In this document: one piece after another, positions 1 through 6,592 of the stretch
How positions within the stretch are numbered: the stretch's first letter is position 1
Layout: every line of letters begins with the position of its first letter
NCBI GenBank assembly: GCA_019636385.1
Contig: JAHBXT010000005.1
Location: forward strand, 279,925 to 343,924
Origin: Pirellulaceae bacterium
GTDB taxonomy: Bacteria; Planctomycetota; Planctomycetia; Pirellulales; Pirellulaceae
Direction of reading: 5' to 3'
DNA: 64,000 bases
The notes under the pieces: generated by a model
What the model was told of the DNA's origin: nothing
Seen by the model: the letters and a program-made list of their open reading frames with translations, nothing else
The model's database searches: none
Position numbers and translations under genes: made by a program

Positions 1-251
1 AGGCTCGCCCAACGTGAGTTGTCGCCAAACAAAAATTCGCCGCTGATCGGGCAAAGTGGGTGCTCCGAGTCGGGAAAAAAGTGCGCTGTCGAAGTACTGG
101 GCAGTAACCAAATCGCCTCGCATTCATCGCACATAGCGTACAGATGTCGAGCTTCGTTGCCTTTCTGGTAACAACGCACTCGGCACAATCCGTCACCGCA
201 AATCGGGCATTCGCCGATATGAATCCAGGGTGCTGTAGTCGATTCGGACAT
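1..251 (-). CDS. Small zinc-ribbon protein, cut by the window edge
   Basis: Only the first 83 codons are present; the 3' end lies before position 1. The reading starts at the ATG at 251, with a GAGAGAA stretch about seven bases upstream as a plausible ribosome binding site. Visible features are a CPICG motif (Cys15/Cys18) and a second pair CDEC (Cys41/Cys44), which together form a typical four-cysteine zinc ribbon. It lies 75 bp downstream of, and on the same strand as, the secreted protein with a toxin-like C-terminus at 327-1064, so the two may be co-transcribed. Function is unknown; an immunity or partner role is only an inference from position. Other possibilities are a nucleic-acid-binding or regulatory ribbon protein. 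Confidence 0.7.
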   Translation of the reverse strand, partial: MSESTTAPWIHIGECPICGDGLCRVRCYQKGNEARHLYAMCDECEAIWLLPSTSTAHFFPDSEHPLCPISGEFLFGDNSRWAS

Positions 252-326
252 CAACGTTCTCTCGTCACAAGTTGTAGACCCACAAAAAAACAGAAGATTT
301 GGCGACTACCTCAGATCCAACTTCGC

Positions 327-1064
327 TCAAAATGGAAAGGCTGTAATAACAAAATCGCCATCCACTACCAACCTCAAGCGTCTGGAATCCGGATTGTTCT
401 GGCGCTTGCCATCGCGGCCGCCGATATAACCCAACGGCTTCGCAAAGGTAACTTCGTACACGGTACGTCCAGCTTCCTCATGAGACCTTGTTCCCTTGGC
501 ACCCATACAGGCTCGTGTGTAAGCTTCATCCAGCCAGCGCAACACCTGCGGCAAGTCTCCGTAAAAAACCCCGTGCCGACCCGGACGATCCGGTTGATCC
601 GCCAGGTGCTTTTCGAGGTGTTTTAGGCGATGTCCTTCCTCGCTGCCCCGAGTGTAACGCAGTCCCGCCGGAGAGACATATTCGTCGCGGCTTTTCTCTT
701 GCAGCAGTCCGTGTAGCAGATGTGCAGATCCAGCCGATGGCTCGGATTTCTGCGTGCCAAGAGCCTTGCCGTGGTCGTTGAGTTGCAGGGCGGGCGGCAA
801 CCTAGGGTCAGAGGTGGTTGGTACGGATACTTGAGCATCAGTCTCCAAACCGCCCGGAGAACCAGATGGCTTGCCCACAGTTTCTTCGAATGTTTCGTTG
901 GACGTGCCTTGCTGCTGTAAACTCAACAGGCTATTGAGTGACGGTAGATTGCAGCCGAACCTGCGGTTGGCCAGCGGCTGCAACCAACCGTAGGCAACCA
1001 GCGATACAACCAGCGTGGCCAACCATCTGGTGGATAGCTGAGTGAGATTTCGTTTGCTATTCAT
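327..1064 (-). CDS. Membrane-anchored or secreted protein with toxin-like C-terminal domain
   Basis: The 245-residue protein has a hydrophobic segment near the N-terminus (around residues 13-28, 'WLATLVVSLVAYGWL') and a low-complexity Ser/Gly/Pro linker. The conserved-looking C-terminal half begins near 'YVSPAGLRYTRGS'. That half contains a His-rich stretch (HRLKHLEKHL), 'HGVFYGDLPQVLRWLDEAY', a 'TVYEVTF' strand, 'GYIGGRDGKRQNNP' and the ending 'LRLVVDGDFVITAFPF'. This block order resembles small nuclease-like toxin domains at the ends of polymorphic toxins, but I cannot name a family with certainty. An upstream extension to 1115 is open; ATG 1064 puts the membrane segment at the start and is preferred. 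A zinc-ribbon gene follows 75 bp downstream on the same strand. Confidence 0.7.
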   Translation of the reverse strand: MNSKRNLTQLSTRWLATLVVSLVAYGWLQPLANRRFGCNLPSLNSLLSLQQQGTSNETFEETVGKPSGSPGGLETDAQVSVPTTSDPRLPPALQLNDHGKALGTQKSEPSAGSAHLLHGLLQEKSRDEYVSPAGLRYTRGSEEGHRLKHLEKHLADQPDRPGRHGVFYGDLPQVLRWLDEAYTRACMGAKGTRSHEEAGRTVYEVTFAKPLGYIGGRDGKRQNNPDSRRLRLVVDGDFVITAFPF

Positions 1065-1127
1065 GGCCTGAGATACAAATGCGGGTCGTAGTATTTGGTT
1101 GCAGCCAAACGCCAATCAAGTGGGTTA

Positions 1128-2051
1128 CTATTCAGCAACCAACTCGCCTGCGGCAATTGTTCCCAGGGCGGAGTAGGTTGCGGCAGATATGTTAGCGCTC
1201 ATGAATTTTACATGACCATCGGTAAACACAAATTGCGCCCCACCGGAATGGCGACTGGAAAAACCAATTTCCTTATGATCGATGGTTACCGGCAAATCGT
1301 AACAGTTGATTTGCACGCCGGTTGACCCCAGAGCCTCCGAGGCCTCCATCAAGCCAGAGCCTGGTGTAGTCGAGTAGCCGATTCCGTCGCTACCAATGTA
1401 CCAGTGATCGACAATTTGCTCGGCGCCGGTGGCGTCGGGGCCAAATTTGTCCGGTAAGAACAAGGCTTCGCCAATCGCCAGCGTCTGAGACGAGCCATCC
1501 CGAACATCGCGTAAATTGGTGCGACTACTGACGTACATCAATCCATTGCGTTTAGCGGCTCCAAGGTGGTGCGCGGGATCACCTGCGTCCAGGGTATCGG
1601 TACCGCTGGCTACAGCCAAGTAGTTGCAAGGTACTCGGCCGGCGATTCCCTGGATTTCCGTTGATGCTGGGGATCCGCTGCTGGGGCACTGGTAGATCGA
1701 CAAAAACGTCGCGCAGGCATTGGCGTTTGGGGTTCCAGCAACCTCCCATCCAGCCGAAAAGTCAAGAGTGTCATACAAGGGCTTTCGTTCGAGATACGGC
1801 AACAAATGCGCACTCCAAAAAGCCCGGCTGGGATAAGTAATTCCCGACGGAAAACTAGCGAACGTGTCATGATAGCTGTGCAGCGCTAGTCCCATTTGCC
1901 GCAAGTGATTGGAACATTGCACGCGCCGCCCTGCCTCACGGGCAGCTTGGACCGCAGGGAGCAACAGTGCGATCAACGCACCAATAATTGCGATAACCAC
2001 CAACAGCTCAACCAGCGTGAAACCGCTTTGATTCGACTTTTGACTGTCCAT
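1128..2051 (-). CDS. DUF1559 family protein with type IV prepilin-like N-terminus
   Basis: The 307-residue product carries a textbook prepilin cleavage and methylation motif (SGFTLVELLVVIAIIG) at residues 9-24, followed by 'LLPAVQAAREAGRR' and 'CSNHLRQMGLALHSYHD'. Together these are the signature of the DUF1559 (SBP_bac_10-like) family that is strongly expanded in planctomycetes. The C-terminus has the usual 'FSSRHSGGAQFVFTDGHVKF' block. Members are thought to be exported pseudopilin-like surface proteins; the role is not established. The gene lies alone between divergent and unrelated genes, 32 bp downstream of the aldolase gene on the same strand. This is one of the clearest taxonomic markers in the window. 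Confidence 0.95.
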   Translation of the reverse strand: MDSQKSNQSGFTLVELLVVIAIIGALIALLLPAVQAAREAGRRVQCSNHLRQMGLALHSYHDTFASFPSGITYPSRAFWSAHLLPYLERKPLYDTLDFSAGWEVAGTPNANACATFLSIYQCPSSGSPASTEIQGIAGRVPCNYLAVASGTDTLDAGDPAHHLGAAKRNGLMYVSSRTNLRDVRDGSSQTLAIGEALFLPDKFGPDATGAEQIVDHWYIGSDGIGYSTTPGSGLMEASEALGSTGVQINCYDLPVTIDHKEIGFSSRHSGGAQFVFTDGHVKFMSANISAATYSALGTIAAGELVAE

Positions 2052-2083
2052 ACAAATTAAACTCGATTAGCGTTGGCGACAGG

Positions 2084-2899
2084 CTAAATCGTGACAACGG
2101 TCTTACCCGAAGTATCGGTGCGTTTTAAGTGTGCTGTCTGACAGAGCAGTTCGATATCGCGCTGCAGATTCTGCTGAAAAATTCCTAAGTCCGAGCTATA
2201 AATCAATAGGTTCGCGCCCAGTGCCAGCATCTGCGCTTGCTGCTGAACGCTTCCCCAAAAGTGGATGCCAGCCCCCACGCCTGCTGCGCGTGCCTTCTTG
2301 AAAATAAATTCGCAGGCATCCAGAAACCGTGGATGGTCGTACTGTTCGGGTATCTCCAGGCTACACGTCAGGTCATGAGGCCCGACCAAAACAGCGTCAA
2401 TTCCTTCAACGCGTAAGATTTGGTCCAGCGATTCCAGAGCGGGAACGCTCTCGATATTCAAGACCAGTAGGCGCTGCCGAGCTTGAGCGTCCAGATAGTC
2501 TTGCAGTATCGGATCGACAGGCAACCCCGCCGACATGCGTTCGAGTTTATGGCCTTTGATCGGACGCAATTTAACCGCATTGGACAACGTTCGAGCCTGC
2601 TCGACCTGCTCAATATACGGAGCGATGACACCTGCCGCGCCGCCGTCTAATACCATGCTGGCCGCATGGGGATCAGGCGACGCAATGCGCACCAATGGCG
2701 GCAAGCTCAACGCACTGTAGGCCTGGCACATCCAGCTCAATTGATGTCGATCCAGGGCAATATGTTCGGTATCGATGAACACAAAGTCCAAGCCGCATGC
2801 GCTGACCGCCTGCGGCCAGCGCGGTGAAGGTGAAATAATCAGTGTGCCCAGGACTGTTTCGCCCAGGCGAATCTTGTCGCGAAGTTCAGTCGGATTCAT
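2084..2899 (-). CDS. HpcH/HpaI aldolase family protein
   Basis: The 271-residue protein matches class II pyruvate aldolases such as 4-hydroxy-2-oxoheptanedioate aldolase, a metal-dependent TIM barrel that cleaves 2-keto-3-deoxy acids to pyruvate and an aldehyde. Visible family motifs are 'GLDFVFIDTEH' with the catalytic-region His, 'PLVRI' with the substrate-binding Arg, 'GAAGVIAPYIE' and 'VGPHDLTCSL', which carries the metal-ligand region. The family usually reads 'GPxDLSxSLG'; here Thr-Cys replaces the Ser. Length is normal for the family (about 250-270). No pathway genes are adjacent, so the physiological substrate cannot be read from context. Confidence 0.9.
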   Translation of the reverse strand: MNPTELRDKIRLGETVLGTLIISPSPRWPQAVSACGLDFVFIDTEHIALDRHQLSWMCQAYSALSLPPLVRIASPDPHAASMVLDGGAAGVIAPYIEQVEQARTLSNAVKLRPIKGHKLERMSAGLPVDPILQDYLDAQARQRLLVLNIESVPALESLDQILRVEGIDAVLVGPHDLTCSLEIPEQYDHPRFLDACEFIFKKARAAGVGAGIHFWGSVQQQAQMLALGANLLIYSSDLGIFQQNLQRDIELLCQTAHLKRTDTSGKTVVTI

Positions 2900-3084
2900 C
2901 GAATTCCCACCTGGATGGCCATTTGCAGCGTCTCATTTTAAGCCGAACAACCGGGCAATGCAAAAACATGGGAAGTCGCCTTAAATCGGCCTGCAATTGC
3001 AAAAGGGTTGGGCCACCCTAGAATTGCCGGTTTAATTTCGAACATGCTACTGCGGTCAGCGCTGTCAGCTAGAAGGTTAACCTG

Positions 3085-3858
3085 ATGTCAAAACTGGCCT
3101 TGATTGTAGGTGCATCCAGTGGCGTAGGGGAGGCGACCGCCCGTGAGTTGGCCGTGCGTGGCTATCGGGTGGTACTGTCAGCGCGCTGCCGGGACAGGCT
3201 GGCCGAACTGGTCAGCCAGATCGGTTCGGCAGCCGATTGCTGCGCCTGTGATGCGGCCAGCGCAGCGGGCGTTCAGTCGCTAGCCGACTTTGTGCGCCAG
3301 CGACATGGCCTTCCCGACGTGATTGTCAATTGCGCTGGACTGGGGCAATGGAAACGCATTGAAGACACCTCGCCCGCAGAGGCGCACACCATGATTGGAG
3401 CACCATATTTGGCCGCCTTTAATGTTTCTCAGGCTTTCATGCGCGACATGCTACAGCGGGGCAGTGGCCTGTTGATACACGTTAATTCGCCGGCCTGCTA
3501 TATGCCTTGGCCGTCATCGGTTGGATATTCGGCAGCGCGTTTTGCATTACGAGGTCTACACGAAGCGCTCAGTCAAGACTTGGCAGGAACCGGAGTCCAC
3601 AGTTGCCATGTTGTGTTTGGCAGAATTGACAGCCAGTATTTCGATAACAATCCGGGAGTCCTCCAGCGGATGCCCAAGATTTCGGTGCTAATCCGGACGT
3701 TGTCGTCCGCAGAATGTGCCAAGATTATTGCCAACTTGGCTGAGAGGCCCCGCCGCCAAGTCGTCTATCCGTTTATGTTGCGACTGTTTTACTGGTCATC
3801 TCTAACCTTGCCCTGGTTGACGCGCTGGCTGTTACGAGCCACTGCGCCCAAGCCATAA
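3085..3858 (+). CDS. Short-chain dehydrogenase/reductase with Tyr-x3-Arg active site
   Basis: The 257-residue Rossmann-fold protein has the classical SDR cofactor motif GASSGVGEA (residues 9-17), the NCAG motif (82-85) and Ser135. The catalytic tyrosine is Tyr148, in 'VGYSAARFALRG'. The usual YxxxK motif reads YSAAR, so the catalytic lysine is replaced by Arg152 (codon CGT). Activity may therefore be altered or lost. A GAAGG-like ribosome binding site precedes the ATG. The C-terminus has a hydrophobic stretch (LFYWSSLTLPWLTRWLL) suggesting membrane association. The Popeye-like gene follows after 18 bp in the same direction, so the pair is probably co-transcribed. Substrate is unknown. Confidence 0.9.
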   Translation: MSKLALIVGASSGVGEATARELAVRGYRVVLSARCRDRLAELVSQIGSAADCCACDAASAAGVQSLADFVRQRHGLPDVIVNCAGLGQWKRIEDTSPAEAHTMIGAPYLAAFNVSQAFMRDMLQRGSGLLIHVNSPACYMPWPSSVGYSAARFALRGLHEALSQDLAGTGVHSCHVVFGRIDSQYFDNNPGVLQRMPKISVLIRTLSSAECAKIIANLAERPRRQVVYPFMLRLFYWSSLTLPWLTRWLLRATAPKP

Positions 3859-3876
3859 CCGGCGGAATTTCGTACC

Positions 3877-4521
3877 ATGATGAGTCTGTCGCTGCTGCAT
3901 TTTGCGAACGTCTTGTATTTGCTGTCGTATTCGGTACGCGACATCTTGTGGTTGCGGCTGTTGACGATCGTGGCCATGCTGTTGCTGGGAGGGTACTATC
4001 TGGCAACGCAGCAAATGGCACCGGTCTTATGGCAGTCAGCCTTTCTGGCCATCAATCTGTTTCACGTTGGTTTGTTGCTTCACGAACGCCGACCAATAGA
4101 ACTCACCGAACAAGAGCGGCGACTGCATCAAACCGCGCTCAAACCATTAACGGCTTTACAAGTGCGTCGGCTGAATTCACATTGGCTATGGTGCCAGGAC
4201 TCGGCTGGTGCAGTGATTCTGCCCGAAGGCGTGCACAACGACGGTCTGCGGCTGTTGGTGGAAGGCCAGGCCAATGTGAGCGTGGCCGGAAAGACCATTG
4301 CGACCTTGAATGCTTACCAGTTCTTCGGCGAAATGAGTTTTCTTACGAACAATGTAACCACTGCGACAATCATCGCCACGACGCCAGTACGCTACGCGCT
4401 ACTAAGCGAGCAGGTGCTCCAAGAACTTACCAAACGCGACGCCGATTTTCGTACCGCTCTGCAATCCGCCATTGGCAACGATCTCGTTCGCAAGCTGCTC
4501 AATGAACGCCTTGAATCATGA
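3877..4521 (+). CDS. Popeye-like membrane protein with cyclic-nucleotide-binding-type domain
   Basis: The 214-residue protein begins with two to three hydrophobic helices (residues 5-68: 'LHFANVLYLLSYSVRDILWLR', then 'LTIVAMLLLGGYYLA', then 'LAINLFHVGLLLHERRPIEL'), followed by a soluble cupin-like domain. The order 'NVLYLLSY..RDILWLR' plus 'INL....LL.ERRP..L...E' is what I recognise from bacterial relatives of the vertebrate Popeye (POPDC) cAMP-binding proteins. The C-terminal domain carries 'FGEMSFL' (150-156), matching the phosphate-binding cassette of CRP-type domains. The expected arginine after it is Thr161 ('NNVTTATI'), so canonical cyclic-nucleotide phosphate binding is doubtful. It lies 18 bp downstream of the SDR gene and probably shares its transcript. 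Confidence 0.8.
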   Translation: MMSLSLLHFANVLYLLSYSVRDILWLRLLTIVAMLLLGGYYLATQQMAPVLWQSAFLAINLFHVGLLLHERRPIELTEQERRLHQTALKPLTALQVRRLNSHWLWCQDSAGAVILPEGVHNDGLRLLVEGQANVSVAGKTIATLNAYQFFGEMSFLTNNVTTATIIATTPVRYALLSEQVLQELTKRDADFRTALQSAIGNDLVRKLLNERLES

Positions 4522-4618
4522 AGCTTGCACATCCGACCAGCCTGGTGCGAATGACAATTCCTGTATAGCGCTGTAGTTGAGCTTGAAATCAATGGCTGCT
4601 TGCATTGCTGCCTATGCA

Positions 4619-5884
4619 CTACGAGTCGAACTGGCGGAAGATGAGTGAAGCGTTGGTGCCTCCGAAGCCAAAGGAATTAGAGAGCACAGTGCGCAGCGGG
4701 CGAGGCTGAGCGGTGTGCGGCACGAGGTTAATGGCGGTCTCGCGTTCCGGGCGGTCGAGGTTGATCGTGGGCGGCACGATTTGATCGCGCAAGGCCAGGA
4801 TGCAAAAGATGGCTTCAACCGCTCCGGCAGCTCCCAACAAGTGACCCGTGACCGATTTGGTAGACGACATGGCTATACGCGAGGCGGCTGTACCCATCAC
4901 GCGCTCAACCGCAGTCAGTTCGATCATATCGGCCATGGTCGATGTGCCGTGCGCGTTGATGTAGTCGATGTCGCTTGGCTGCAGACCAGCGCTGCGCAAG
5001 GCCGCGCTCATGCAGCGATACGCTCCGTCACCGTCTTCGGAGGGCGCAGTAATATGATAGGCGTCGCCCGACATGCCGTAACCAACGAACTCGGCATAGA
5101 TTTTCGCGCCGCGGGCTTGCGCGTGTTCCAGTGATTCCAATACGACCACGCCGGCACCTTCCCCCAGAACAAATCCATCGCGATCGGTGTCAAACGGTCG
5201 CGATGCGCGTTGCGGCTTTTCGTTGTAGGCGGTGGATAGACTGCGGCAGGCGGCAAAGCCAGCCACAGTCAATCGGCACAAGGGGCTTTCTGTACCCCCG
5301 GCCACCATCAAATCTGCATCGCCCAGCATAATCAATCGAGCCGCATCGCCAATTGCATGGGCTCCCGTCGAACACGCGGTCACCACCGAGTGGTTTGGTC
5401 CCTTGAGTCCAAAGCGAATCGAAATATGGCCCGATGCCAAGTTGATTAGGCGACCGGGAATGAAAAAGGGGCTCACGCGCCGCGGGCCACGCTCGTGCAG
5501 CGTTAACGTCGTTTCGGCGATTCCCTTGAGGCCACCAATGCCAGAGCCAATCAGCGTGCCGGATCGACATTGTTGTTCGTACGTTTCAGGCCGCCAGCCG
5601 GCATCATCCATTGCCTGCTGGGCAGCGGCGATGGCGTAAATGATAAAGTCATCTACCTTGCGCTGTTCTTTGGGCTCCATCCAGTGGTCGGCGTTGAAGG
5701 TGCCGTTGGTGCCATCGCCACGCGGTACGTGGCTGGCGATCTTGACCGGCATATCTTCCACGTCGAATTCAGTGATTGGTGCTACCGCACTCCGGCCTGC
5801 CAGCACGCCCTGCCAACTCTGCTCGAAGCCACAGGCGACCGGCGAAACCATGCCCAGACCTGTTACAACCACACGCCTCATCAA
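4619..5884 (-). CDS. fabF: Beta-ketoacyl-ACP synthase II (FabF/KAS II type)
   Basis: The 421-residue thiolase-fold enzyme condenses malonyl-ACP with acyl-ACP in fatty-acid elongation. The Cys-His-His triad is intact: Cys171 in 'VTACSTGAHAIG', His312 in 'INAHGTST' and His348 in 'KSVTGHLLGAAGA', with the conserved Lys343. The C-terminal 'SNSFGFGGTNASLIF' is also present. Length is as expected. Two ATGs occur in tandem at the start and either could be used. No acpP or other fab genes are adjacent, so this may be one of several ketoacyl synthases. A dedicated polyketide or heterocyst-glycolipid-type role is less likely given the clean FabF motifs. Confidence 0.93.
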   Translation of the reverse strand: MMRRVVVTGLGMVSPVACGFEQSWQGVLAGRSAVAPITEFDVEDMPVKIASHVPRGDGTNGTFNADHWMEPKEQRKVDDFIIYAIAAAQQAMDDAGWRPETYEQQCRSGTLIGSGIGGLKGIAETTLTLHERGPRRVSPFFIPGRLINLASGHISIRFGLKGPNHSVVTACSTGAHAIGDAARLIMLGDADLMVAGGTESPLCRLTVAGFAACRSLSTAYNEKPQRASRPFDTDRDGFVLGEGAGVVVLESLEHAQARGAKIYAEFVGYGMSGDAYHITAPSEDGDGAYRCMSAALRSAGLQPSDIDYINAHGTSTMADMIELTAVERVMGTAASRIAMSSTKSVTGHLLGAAGAVEAIFCILALRDQIVPPTINLDRPERETAINLVPHTAQPRPLRTVLSNSFGFGGTNASLIFRQFDS

Positions 5885-6316
5885 TCACTCCGCCGTTGTC
5901 GTATTCTAAGATGTCCAATCCTACGTTTGGCAGCGGCTACCCGTCGTCCTGACCACTACCAGTAGCACCAATTGCCGTCATTGTTTTTGGGGCAGCATCC
6001 GAAATGTAACTGCCGTTGCCAGACGGTGGATCACAAGCAAGACCAGCGTCTGGCGACGATAGCTACGGTGTATTGTCAATTGCCGCTCGCCTTGCAGCCA
6101 TTCGGTGCAGGCTCAATGTAAGTTTTTTTGACGGTGGCGTCAGCCCCAGTTCCCAATGCTAGCAAGTATGGAATACACTTGTGGCCTTGACGCACCCAAG
6201 GACCCGTGGACCTTCCAACATCGGGCTCAATGACGTGACCTCAAGCCTCCGCCCTTCACCGCGTGTCTGCCGACATCTGTCGGTTTGTAGTCCGCCGCAG
6301 ATAGTTCCGTATCACT
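5885..6316. other. Intergenic region between divergent fabF and DUF485 genes
   Basis: This 432 bp spacer separates two divergently transcribed genes and must hold both promoters. No clear -35/-10 pair was identified by eye. It contains one copy of the dispersed inverted repeat (about 6013-6068). No credible ORF was seen. Confidence 0.6.
6013..6068. repeat. Dispersed intergenic inverted repeat, copy 1
   Basis: The left arm CGTTGCCAGACG (6014-6025) pairs with the right arm CGTCTGGCGACG (6047-6058) with a single G-T type mismatch; the element ends in 'AGCTACGG'. It is related to copies after clpC (29904-29960) and after the flavin oxidoreductase (50985-51043). Confidence 0.7.
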
Positions 6317-6592
6317 ATGGAAGATAGTCCAGACAAATCTACAACAGTTCGCACGGCCAATACGCGACTTGGCCTACGATTGTTCTTGTTCTACGGCGTG
6401 ATCTATTTGGCCTTTGCGTTGGTCAATGCCTTTGCTCCGCATTGGGTTGAATGGCAGCCTGCCGGTGGAGTGAACTTGGCTATTTGGTGGGGCATGGGAC
6501 TGATCGGCTTGGCCTTTGCGCTGGCGCTGGTCTATGAACAGTTGTGTCGCAGCGAAGTTGACCATCAAGCCGCTGAGGAGGACCGCGAGTGA
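6317..6592 (+). CDS. DUF485 small inner-membrane protein (YjcH-like)
   Basis: The 91-residue protein has two predicted transmembrane helices ('LFLFYGVIYLAFALVNAFAP' and 'NLAIWWGMGLIGLAFALALVY'), the DUF485 layout seen in YjcH. In many bacteria such proteins are encoded directly before an ActP-type acetate/cation symporter. That is the case here: its TGA stop at 6590-6592 overlaps the GTG start of the symporter (GTGA), indicating translational coupling. The role is thought to be accessory to the transporter, not proven. No strong Shine-Dalgarno sequence is visible before its ATG. Confidence 0.9.
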   Translation: MEDSPDKSTTVRTANTRLGLRLFLFYGVIYLAFALVNAFAPHWVEWQPAGGVNLAIWWGMGLIGLAFALALVYEQLCRSEVDHQAAEEDRE

